NCBI RefSeq assembly: GCF_036378875.1
Contig: NZ_DASUVO010000101.1
Span: forward strand, 124,001 to 188,000
DNA length: 64,000 bases
Reading direction: 5' to 3'
From: Actinophytocola sp036378875
GTDB lineage: Bacteria > Actinomycetota > Actinomycetes > Mycobacteriales > Pseudonocardiaceae
This document shows, piece after piece, positions 18,542 to 25,507 of this stretch. Below the pieces are notes generated by a model that had not been told where the DNA came from, made no database searches, and worked only from the letters and a program-made list of their open reading frames with translations. Both the position numbers and the translations under genes were made by a program. Position 1 is the stretch's first letter. Every line of letters begins with the position of its first letter.

Positions 18542-19149
18542 GTTTCGGTGATCTGGTGTCCCGTGTCCGCGCGCTGGCGCCGGGACGGGTGCTGCTGGGG
18601 ATCTGCGGCGCGCCCGGCGCGGGCAAGTCCACCCTCGCGGACCGGCTGGTGGCGGCGCTGGGCGACGAGGCCGTCTACGTGGGCATGGACGGCTTCCACC
18701 TGGCACAGGTCGAACTGACCCGGCTGGACCGCACGGCGCGGAAGGGCGCTCCGGACACGTTCGACGCGGCCGGGTATGTCAACCTGCTGGCACGCCTGGC
18801 GAAACCGTCGCCGGGCATCGTGTACGCCCCGGAGTTCCGCCGCGAGATCGAGGAACCCATCGCGGGCGCGGTCCCCGTCCGGCCAGAGCACCGTATCGTG
18901 GTGACGGAAGGCAACTACCTGTTGCTGGCTGACGAACCGTGGCGCGAGGTGCGCGGGCTGCTGACGGAGACGTGGTTCCTGGCCCCGGACGAGACGGTGC
19001 GGCGAGAACGGCTCATCGCCCGCCACGAGGCGTTCGGCCGCACGCGGGACGAGGCACGCGAGCGCACCCTGGGCTCCGACGAGCGCAACGCCGTGCTGAT
19101 CAACGCCACGCTCCCGTCCGCGGACCTGGTCCTACGCTCGATCCTCTGA
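18514..19149 (+). CDS. FrcK-like P-loop kinase (uridine kinase/pantothenate kinase-like family)
   Basis: This is a 211-residue P-loop kinase. Walker A is GAPGAGKST at 32-40, then MDGFHLAQVEL, a motif shared with uridine/pantothenate kinases and phosphoribulokinase. VTEGNYLLL (Walker B region) and the arginine-rich lid RRERLIARHEAFGRT follow. Members of this group (for example FrcK of rhizobial fructose operons) sit beside sugar ABC transporter genes. It overlaps the PfkB gene by 28 nt, so the two are tightly coupled. The substrate is unproven. Confidence 0.85.
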   Translation: MGGTDAGAVSFGDLVSRVRALAPGRVLLGICGAPGAGKSTLADRLVAALGDEAVYVGMDGFHLAQVELTRLDRTARKGAPDTFDAAGYVNLLARLAKPSPGIVYAPEFRREIEEPIAGAVPVRPEHRIVVTEGNYLLLADEPWREVRGLLTETWFLAPDETVRRERLIARHEAFGRTRDEARERTLGSDERNAVLINATLPSADLVLRSIL

Positions 19150-19154
19150 GCCCG

Positions 19155-19207
19155 ATGCCCTGAAGGTGCCCTTCGAGGCGTTGAACCCAGATCCACCGAT
19201 GGTCTTG
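19155..19207 (-). repeat. 53-nt inverted repeat, left copy
   Basis: Read on the minus strand, this begins CAAGACCATCGGTGGATC and ends CCTTCAGGGCAT. It matches 19463-19515 at roughly 80 % identity over 53 nt. It contains a small CCTGAAGG/CCTTCGAGG hairpin. Confidence 0.75.
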
Positions 19208-19240
19208 GTGGCTCGGGGTGTGGCCCGGTGGACTCGCTGC

Positions 19241-19273
19241 GCGGTTTCGGGGCGCGAAGCGCCCCGAAACCGC
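19241..19273. terminator. Perfect 15-bp hairpin, possible terminator of the sugar locus
   Basis: GCGGTTTCGGGGCGC, loop GAA, and GCGCCCCGAAACCGC pair perfectly. It lies 92 nt after the kinase stop. There is no T tract, so a repeat or protein-binding role is also possible. Confidence 0.6.
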
Positions 19274-19331
19274 CTGACGTCACGGGGCGGTGGCGACTTC
19301 GGCCGGCAGCCGTGCGAGGAAGGCGTGTTCA

Positions 19332-19392
19332 CGCCACGATCGATGTCCCGAAAGACGCGCTCATGTCGTTGAACGTCCCCATCGCGTCGTTC
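19332..19392 (-). repeat. Hairpin repeat family 2, copy 2
   Basis: On the minus strand, GAACGACGCG and CGCGTCTTTC arms flank the same 23-nt interior containing GACGTTCAACGACATGAG as the copies at 15361 and 59929. The flank GGGACATCG is also shared. Confidence 0.75.
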
Positions 19393-19462
19393 AGGGCACC
19401 AGCTGGGCGCTGGCAAGCGGGCCTGACCAGGTCCGCACCTCTCGCAAGGGTGCGACAGACGA

Positions 19463-19515
19463 CAAGATCATCGGTGGATCGAGGTTCAACGTCCCGAAGG
19501 TTCCCTTCAGGACAT
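19463..19515 (+). repeat. 53-nt inverted repeat, right copy
   Basis: This copy begins CAAGATCATCGGTGGATC and ends CCCTTCAGGACAT. It is the inverted partner of 19155-19207. Confidence 0.75.
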
Positions 19516-19603
19516 TCCGCCGGGCGCGAACGTCGTACCGCTTGCCTTGTTGCTTCCGTAAGGTTGGTAGCGGTGTAATTATGTAAGCAAGGAGGTGGCG
19601 GAC

Positions 19604-20203
19604 ATGGGACCAAGAGGACATCGCTGGGGCCCGGGACGAGGCTGGGGTGGTCACGGCAAGGGTCGCGGCCGGGGCGGTTGGCAGCAGGCCGACCTGCCGG
19701 ACGCGGACGACGCGTCCGCCTGGTTCGCGGGTCGGCTGCCGGACGGCTGGTTCACCGAGTCGCCGGTCGTCGTCGTGGACCGGGAAGAGATCACCGTCGT
19801 CGGCACGCTGCCGGCGCTCGAGGGCACGTTCGACGACGACGCGGGCCGCGCCGCCGCGGAGGCCGGGCGGATCAGCCGGTTCCGCGAGGACACCCGTGAC
19901 GAGCGGATCGAGATCGCCCGTCAGGCCGAGCACCGGTACGGCCGCAAGGTCGCGTGGGGCGCGAAGCTGGGCGGTACGGAGCAGCTGTTCACCACGCTGT
20001 CGGTGCCGGTGATGACCCGGCTGCGGCAGGAGGAGCGCCTGGTACTGGACACGCTGGTCGACGCGGGTGTCGCGCGGTCGCGGTCCGAGGCACTGGCCTG
20101 GGCGGTCCGGCTCGTCGGCGAGCACGCCGAGCAGTGGCTGTCGGAGTTGCGTGAGGCCATGGCCAAGGTCGACGACCTACGCGCGCAGGGTCCGGAGCTG
20201 TAG
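19604..20203 (+). CDS. Hypothetical protein with possible ribbon-helix-helix C-terminus
   Basis: This is a 199-residue protein. The first 25 residues are Gly/Arg/Trp-rich (WGPGRGWGGHGKGRGRGGW), basic and probably disordered. The middle is acidic. The C-terminus (about 135-199) reads like a ribbon-helix-helix or helical dimer module: SVPVMTRLRQEERLVLDTLV followed by VARSRSEALAWAVRL. A nucleic-acid-binding or stress role would fit, but I do not recognise a characterised homolog. ATG 19604 is fixed by AAGGAGG 8 nt upstream. It converges on the MFS gene with a 27-nt overlap. Confidence 0.75.
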   Translation: MGPRGHRWGPGRGWGGHGKGRGRGGWQQADLPDADDASAWFAGRLPDGWFTESPVVVVDREEITVVGTLPALEGTFDDDAGRAAAEAGRISRFREDTRDERIEIARQAEHRYGRKVAWGAKLGGTEQLFTTLSVPVMTRLRQEERLVLDTLVDAGVARSRSEALAWAVRLVGEHAEQWLSELREAMAKVDDLRAQGPEL

Positions 20204-21331
20204 TCCGACCCCGGCCAGCAGGACCAGGATCACCAGGCAGAACGCGATCAGCCCGGTGGTCAGCGAGACATACCGGGCGGCCGCGCCCAGCCCCATGATG
20301 GGCACGGTCAGCCCCAGGTACCCAGCAAGGAAGACGCCGGCCGCCGCCTCGCCCTTCGCGGCGGGGTCGGCCAGCCGGGCCGCCGAGGCCATGGCGCCCT
20401 TGAACAGCAGCCCGGCACCCGCCCCGGCGAGCGCGCCGGCCAGCACGAACAGCGTCAGCGAACCGGCGACCCCGCCGGCCAGCAGCACGGCAACGCCCCC
20501 GACCAGCGCGCCGACACCGATGGTGAGCTGACGGTCCAGGCCGAGGCGGCCCGAGGAGAGCTGCGCGAGCACCCCGAACAGGAACACCGCGCACGACACG
20601 GCCCCCGACAGCAGGGCCGACGAGGTACCGACGCTGGCGGCGAGAAGCTTCGGCGTCAGCGACGTGAACAGCCCGAACAGGGCGAAGGCGGTGAACGCGC
20701 CCGCCGCCGTCACGAAGTACTCCCGCCGCGCGGCCGACGGCACCGACACGCGCTGAGGCCGGTACCGCCTCGGTGTGGCGGTCACGGTCTCAGGCACGAG
20801 CGTGACGCCGATGGCGCAGACGGCCAGCAGCACGAGGAAGACGATGTAGACGGTCGTGAGTGGACCGTCCACATACTGCGCGAGGAAGCCGGACACGAGC
20901 GGTCCGAGCCCCAGGCCGCCGAGGTTGGCGGCCGTGGCGACGTGACCGGAGTACCGAATCCCGGCCCGTGCCGCGAGGTCGCCGAGGTGTGCGGTGGCGG
21001 TGGCGGTGATCAGCCCGGTGCCGAGCCCGCAGATCACCCTGGCGATGATCAGCACGGGTAGCTCGTGGTTGGCGAGAAACAGTGCCGCGGCAAGGATTTC
21101 GAGGAGCACGCCAGGCAGCAGCACGCGCCGGCGGCCGACCCAGTCGGACACGTGCCCCGCGAGGAAGAGGCTGATCAGCACGCCGACGGCGTACGCGGAG
21201 AACGCGACGGTGACCATCGACGTGGGGAACCCGTCCGCTTGCTGGTAGAGCGGCCAGAGCGGCGTTGGCACGGTCGAGAACGCCATCGCGGTCAGAAAGG
21301 TAGCCGCCACCATCCAGAACCCGGACTTCAT
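20177..21331 (-). CDS. MFS transporter
   Basis: This 384-residue major facilitator protein has about twelve hydrophobic segments. The cytoplasmic loop signature appears as GHVSDWVGRRRVLLPG after helix 2, and ICGLGTGLITATATAHLGDL carries the helix 4-5 region typical of drug/metabolite exporters. The ATG at 21331 starts directly at helix 1 (KSGFWMVAATFLTAM); the longer frame runs into the divergent gene. It is transcribed divergently from a LysR regulator, so it is probably an effux pump controlled by that regulator. The substrate is unknown. Confidence 0.9.
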   Translation of the reverse strand: MKSGFWMVAATFLTAMAFSTVPTPLWPLYQQADGFPTSMVTVAFSAYAVGVLISLFLAGHVSDWVGRRRVLLPGVLLEILAAALFLANHELPVLIIARVICGLGTGLITATATAHLGDLAARAGIRYSGHVATAANLGGLGLGPLVSGFLAQYVDGPLTTVYIVFLVLLAVCAIGVTLVPETVTATPRRYRPQRVSVPSAARREYFVTAAGAFTAFALFGLFTSLTPKLLAASVGTSSALLSGAVSCAVFLFGVLAQLSSGRLGLDRQLTIGVGALVGGVAVLLAGGVAGSLTLFVLAGALAGAGAGLLFKGAMASAARLADPAAKGEAAAGVFLAGYLGLTVPIMGLGAAARYVSLTTGLIAFCLVILVLLAGVGLQLRTLRA

Positions 21332-21360
21332 GATCCCAGGGTGCGCCCGAGAAGCGTTCA

Positions 21361-21379
21361 CGAAAAGCGATGGTTTTCG
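21361..21379. promoter_or_regulatory. Inverted repeat between divergent MFS and LysR genes
   Basis: CGAAAA and TTTTCG are separated by 7 nt in the 70-nt divergent region, in unusually AT-rich sequence. The size and place fit a LysR-type binding site. Confidence 0.5.
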
Positions 21380-21401
21380 ATACTTGCCATCTATCATCGA
21401 G

Positions 21402-22265
21402 ATGGTGGAGCTGCGACAGCTGCAGTGCTTCCTGGCGGTGGTGGACGAGGGCACGTTCACCGCGGCCGCCGTCCGCCTCCACGTCGTGCAGTCCGCGGTG
21501 AGCAGCACCATCAAGGCACTGGAACGGTCGCTCGGGGTGGCCTTGTTCGAGCGGGGCCGCCGCCCGATGCTGACGGACGCTGGCCGGCGTCTGCTCCCGC
21601 CGGCGCGCCAGATGGTGGAGCTGGCCGCCACGACCCGCGAGGCGGTCCGCACGGAGTTGAGTGGCGAACTTCGGGTGGGCGTGCTCATGGCGGTGCCGAT
21701 GGACCTGCCGCGGCTGCTGTCGCGTTACCGCGCGGCGCACCCTCGGGTTCACGTCCGGATGCGGGCGATGCCAAGGGGCTCCGCGGACCTGGTCGAGGCA
21801 CTGCGGTCCGGCATGCTCGACGTGGCGTTCGTGTCGGTGCCGGGCGTGATCGACCCGAGCCTGACGCTGACCCCCATCGTGCGGGAGCCGCTGGTGCTGT
21901 TGCTTCCGCCAGACCACCCGCTGGCCAGCTCGGAGGAGCCGCTGTCGCTTGCCGACCTGGCTGGCGAGACGTGGATCGACGCCCCGGAGGGTTACGGCAA
22001 CCGGACGGTCGTGGACGCCGCGTTCGCGCGGGCCGGGCTGTCGCGGGAGGTGGCGCTCGAAGTGCCGGACGCGAACACGATCCCGGGCCTCGTGGCTGCG
22101 GGCCTGGGCATCGGCTTCCTCCCACCCGGCATCCCGGTTCCCCCGACCGTCCACACACCACAGCTGGCCACCGACGACCTGTACTGGCCGATGTACCTGG
22201 CCACCACCGTCGACCGCCGCGACCGCCCGTCGGTGAAGGCCTTCACCGACCTGTTCAACGAGTAG
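21402..22265 (+). CDS. LysR family transcriptional regulator
   Basis: This 287-residue regulator has the LysR helix-turn-helix at the N-terminus (ELRQLQCFLAVVDEGTFTAA, then VVQSAVSSTIKALERSLG) and a substrate-binding co-inducer domain with the usual GELRVGVL start. It is divergent from the MFS gene, the classical arrangement for LysR control of a neighbour. The ATG at 21402 is used. A TATCAT -10-like box lies only 4 nt upstream, so a leaderless start at the next codon (GTG 21405) is possible. Confidence 0.92.
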   Translation: MVELRQLQCFLAVVDEGTFTAAAVRLHVVQSAVSSTIKALERSLGVALFERGRRPMLTDAGRRLLPPARQMVELAATTREAVRTELSGELRVGVLMAVPMDLPRLLSRYRAAHPRVHVRMRAMPRGSADLVEALRSGMLDVAFVSVPGVIDPSLTLTPIVREPLVLLLPPDHPLASSEEPLSLADLAGETWIDAPEGYGNRTVVDAAFARAGLSREVALEVPDANTIPGLVAAGLGIGFLPPGIPVPPTVHTPQLATDDLYWPMYLATTVDRRDRPSVKAFTDLFNE

Positions 22266-22290
22266 GACAAGACCTGGCCTACTTGGCTTC

Positions 22291-22296
22291 TAGAGT
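22291..22296 (+). promoter_or_regulatory. -10 box, probable leaderless transcript (winged-helix gene)
   Basis: TAGAGT lies 7 nt before GTG 22304 and there is no ribosome site. Confidence 0.5.
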
Positions 22297-22303
22297 TGCT
22301 CGC

Positions 22304-23386
22304 GTGGCTCACCTTTCCCGGCGCACCCTCAACCGGACGCTGCTGACGCGGCAGTTCCTCACCGAGCGCACCTCGCTGCCGGCGTCGGTGGTCGTCGAGC
22401 GGCTGGTCGCGATGCAGTCGCAGGAGCCAAACTGGCCGTACGTGGGGCTGTGGACCAGGGTGGCCGGCTTCCGGCACGACGACCTGACGGCGCTGCTCCA
22501 CGACCGGAGCGTGGTGCGGTCGACGGTGCTGCGCCGCACACAACACCTGGTCAGCGGCAACGACTTCGGCTGGCTGCGGCCGACCATTCAGCCCATTGTG
22601 GACAGTGCGCTGCGCAGTAAGTTCTTCCTGACCGAGATCGACGGGATGGACCTGGACGAGCTGGCCATGACCGGTCGGGAGCTGTTGGCCGGCCGCACCC
22701 TCACGCGACGCGAGTTCGGCCGGCTCCTCGCCGAGCGCTTCCCCGGCCGGCACGCCGGCAGGCTCGCCTCGACGGTGGAACTCAAGGTGGCGCTGGTGCA
22801 CGCGCCGGCCGACGGCGCGTGGGGCAGGTGGGGCACGCCCAGCTCGGTGTCCGTGACGCTCGCCGAGGAGTGGACCGGACGGCCCATGGCCACGGCACGA
22901 CAGCTCGACACGATGATCCACCGGTACCTGGCGGCGTTCGGGCCGGCGAGCGTGCCGGACATGCAGGCGTGGAGCGGGCTGACCCGGCTGCGCGAGGTCG
23001 TCGACGGCATGGCGCTGCGCGCGTACCGCGACGAGCACGGCAAGGAGCTCTTCGACCTGCCCGACACTCCGCTCGCCGAGGACGACACGCCGACGCCGGT
23101 GCGCTTCCTGCCCGGCTACGACAACCTGCTGCTGGGCCACGCCGACCGGACCCGCGTGGTCAGCGACGAGGACCGCAAGCAGGTCACGCCGGGCGGCGCC
23201 GTGGTGCGGCCCACTTTCCTCGTCGACGGGTTCGTGCGCGGACTCTGGTCAGTGGCCGACTCGACGCTGACGGTCATCCCGTTCCGCCCACTGTCGAAAA
23301 TGGACACCGCAGCCGTTCGGACGGAGGCCGAACGCCTACTTCCCTTCGTCACCAACGCCAAGGACGCGCACGTCGCCTTCGAGTGA
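22304..23386 (+). CDS. Winged-helix DNA-binding protein of the HTH_42 / AlkZ-YcaQ family
   Basis: This is a 360-residue protein of the HTH_42 superfamily, which includes AlkZ and YcaQ, glycosylases that unhook bulky or interstrand crosslink lesions. The Q-x-Q motif used for catalysis in those enzymes is present as MQSQEP (Gln38, Gln40). The C-terminal domain contains RFLPGYDNLLLGHADRTRVV, a family hallmark. AlkZ-type paralogs often protect producers of DNA-damaging natural products, but no such cluster is visible here, so a general repair role is more cautious. The GTG start is supported by the TAGAGT box. The stop abuts the convergent neighbour. Confidence 0.85.
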   Translation: MAHLSRRTLNRTLLTRQFLTERTSLPASVVVERLVAMQSQEPNWPYVGLWTRVAGFRHDDLTALLHDRSVVRSTVLRRTQHLVSGNDFGWLRPTIQPIVDSALRSKFFLTEIDGMDLDELAMTGRELLAGRTLTRREFGRLLAERFPGRHAGRLASTVELKVALVHAPADGAWGRWGTPSSVSVTLAEEWTGRPMATARQLDTMIHRYLAAFGPASVPDMQAWSGLTRLREVVDGMALRAYRDEHGKELFDLPDTPLAEDDTPTPVRFLPGYDNLLLGHADRTRVVSDEDRKQVTPGGAVVRPTFLVDGFVRGLWSVADSTLTVIPFRPLSKMDTAAVRTEAERLLPFVTNAKDAHVAFE

Positions 23387-25390
23387 TCACGCACCCAGGC
23401 GGGTCACCAGGTCTTCGACCGTGGTTACCGGGCGATCGCAGACGTAGCCGTGGCAGACGTACGCGGCTGCTTCGCCGTTCACGAGGGGACGGTCGGCCAG
23501 GAGCGGGACCGAGTCCGGTTCGCCGGCTAGGATGACCGAGCCGCCGGGGGCGTGTGTCATGGCCGCCTTCGTCAGCGCTCGGGCGGACTCCGGTGAACCC
23601 ACGATCGCCACCTGTAGTGGGCCCTTCGCCAGTGCTTCCGCCACGCTCAGCCAGTGGCCGGCGAAGCGTGGGGCCCGCTCGGCGAGTTGGCCGGCGCGTG
23701 CGACCGCTTCCTCCGCCGCGCCTCGGTAACGGGACGCGGTGTCGAAGCCAACCAGTGACGACGCCGTCAGCAGCGCACCGGCCAGCGCGGATGCGCCCGA
23801 CGGGCTCGCGTTGTCGCTCGGGTCCGACGGGCGCCACACAAGGGCGTCCGCGTCGTCGGCCGTGTCGTGGTACGCGCCAGAGGCTTCCGGGTCCGCGAAG
23901 TGGGCCAGTGCGGTGTCCAGCAACCCGACGGCGACCGTCAGCCAGCGCGGGTCGGCCGTGGCTTGGTGCAGGGTCAGCAGGCCGTCGGCCAGACAGCTGT
24001 AGTCCTCCAGCACCCCTGCCGCGCTGCCGGGGACACCGTCGCGGGACGCGCGCCGCAGTCGGCCGTCGGCCAGGTGCGTCGACGTCACGACCTCCGCTGC
24101 CGCCACCGCGGCGGACAGCCAGCGCGGCTCGTCGAACGCCACACCCGCGGCCGCCAGCGCGCCGATCGTCAGGCCGTTCCAGGCGGTGATCACCTTGTCG
24201 TCGCGGGCCGGCTGTGGGCGCTCCGCACGGACCGCCAGCAGCCGACGACGCACGTCGTCGAACCGGTCGGGATCATCGGGCTCGCTGACCAGCCGGAGGG
24301 TGGACGTGCCGTGCTCGAACGTGCCGGCGTCGGTCACCCCGAACACCGTCGCCGCCCACGCGCCGTCGTTTTCGCCGAGGACTTCGGTCAGCTGCGCGGG
24401 TGTCCACGCGTACGTCAGGCCCTCGACGCCCTCGGTGTCCGCGTCCAGCGAGGCCGCGAACCCGTTTTCGTTGGTACGCAACCGGTTCAGCAGGAAGTCG
24501 GCGGTGTCCGACGCGACCGTGCGGTAGCGGGGGTTGCCCGTGCGCAGCGCCAGCCTCGTGTACAGGCGAAGCAGCAACGCGTTGTCGTACAACATCTTCT
24601 CGAAGTGCGGCACGACCCAGCGGGCGTCGACGCTATAACGGGCGAAGCCGCCGTCCAGCTGGTCGTAGATGCCGCCGGCGGCCATCGCGGCGGCCGTGTT
24701 ATCCACAATGGACAGAGCTTCGACGGAGCCGGTGCGTTCGTGGTGGCGCAGCAGGAACTCCAGTACCATGGACGGCGGGAACTTCGGCGCGTTACCGAAA
24801 CCACCGTTGCGGCGGTCGTACTCGCCGAGCAGCGTGGTCGCCGCGGCCGCCAGCACCGACTCGTCCACAATGGACGACGGCAGCGCGGCGGTCTGCTTGC
24901 GCAGTTCGTCGACGATCCGGCCGCCCGCCTCCCGCACCTCGGCGTCCCGGGACGTCCACGCGACGTGCACCGCGTCGAGCAACTGGCGGAACGACGGCGA
25001 GCCCGACCGCGGCGCCGGCGGGTAGTAGGTGCCGCAGTGGAACGGCTCGCCGGACGGGGTGAGGAAGCAGGTCATCGGCCATCCACCCTGGCCGGTCATC
25101 GCCTGGGTCGCGGTCATGTAGACGGCGTCCACGTCGGGCCGCTCCTCGCGGTCCACCTTGATGTTCACGAACTTCTCGTTCATGACCGCCGCGGTTTCGG
25201 TGTCCTCGAACGACTCGTGCGCCATCACGTGACACCAGTGGCACGCCGCGTAACCGACCGACAGCAGGATCGGCACGTCCCGCCGCCGCGCCTCCTCGAA
25301 CGCCTCGTCCGACCAGGGCCACCAGTCGACCGGGTTGTCGGCGTGCTGCAGCAGGTACGGGCTCGTCGCGTTCGCCAGCCGGTTCGCCAT
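23387..25390 (-). CDS. Thioredoxin-domain protein of the DUF255/YyaL (SPATA20-like) family
   Basis: This 667-residue protein has an N-terminal thioredoxin-like DUF255 domain with Cys50-His-Trp-Cys53 (GYAACHWCHVM). A long alpha/alpha six-barrel region like N-acylglucosamine 2-epimerases or cellulases follows (for example QLDGGFARYSVDARWVVPHF). It is the counterpart of M. tuberculosis Rv1084 by length, domain order and neighbours (mca and greA follow at a distance). Its biochemical role is not established. GGAAGG precedes the ATG at 25390. Confidence 0.92.
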   Translation of the reverse strand: MANRLANATSPYLLQHADNPVDWWPWSDEAFEEARRRDVPILLSVGYAACHWCHVMAHESFEDTETAAVMNEKFVNIKVDREERPDVDAVYMTATQAMTGQGGWPMTCFLTPSGEPFHCGTYYPPAPRSGSPSFRQLLDAVHVAWTSRDAEVREAGGRIVDELRKQTAALPSSIVDESVLAAAATTLLGEYDRRNGGFGNAPKFPPSMVLEFLLRHHERTGSVEALSIVDNTAAAMAAGGIYDQLDGGFARYSVDARWVVPHFEKMLYDNALLLRLYTRLALRTGNPRYRTVASDTADFLLNRLRTNENGFAASLDADTEGVEGLTYAWTPAQLTEVLGENDGAWAATVFGVTDAGTFEHGTSTLRLVSEPDDPDRFDDVRRRLLAVRAERPQPARDDKVITAWNGLTIGALAAAGVAFDEPRWLSAAVAAAEVVTSTHLADGRLRRASRDGVPGSAAGVLEDYSCLADGLLTLHQATADPRWLTVAVGLLDTALAHFADPEASGAYHDTADDADALVWRPSDPSDNASPSGASALAGALLTASSLVGFDTASRYRGAAEEAVARAGQLAERAPRFAGHWLSVAEALAKGPLQVAIVGSPESARALTKAAMTHAPGGSVILAGEPDSVPLLADRPLVNGEAAAYVCHGYVCDRPVTTVEDLVTRLGA

Positions 25391-25401
25391 GACACCACCC
25401 T

Positions 25402-25430
25402 TCCAGAAACCCGCGAGTCGCGAGGTCTGG
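25402..25430. promoter_or_regulatory. Imperfect inverted repeat in divergent promoter region
   Basis: CCAGA...CCGCGA-G-TCGCGAGG...TCTGG forms an imperfect palindrome between the DUF255 gene and the serine hydrolase operon. It could be an operator, but no regulator is identified. Confidence 0.35.
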
Positions 25431-25494
25431 CCTATGTCTTTCGTCGGGGGTTGGTGTGGTCGGTTGGCGGATCTGTTGCTGACCTGCTGGTTCG

Positions 25495-25500
25495 TAGCGT
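25495..25500 (+). promoter_or_regulatory. -10 box, probable leaderless transcript (serine hydrolase operon)
   Basis: TAGCGT ends 7 nt before ATG 25508, with no Shine-Dalgarno in between. Confidence 0.5.
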
Positions 25501-25507
25501 TCGCGGC

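Larger units (their letters stand above)
19150..19603. other. Intergenic repeat-rich region
   Basis: No gene is supported here. The 454 nt hold an inverted pair of 53-nt repeats (19155-19207 and 19463-19515), a perfect 15-bp hairpin at 19241 and one family-2 hairpin at 19332. The last 40 nt carry the AAGGAGG site of the next gene. Confidence 0.75.
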
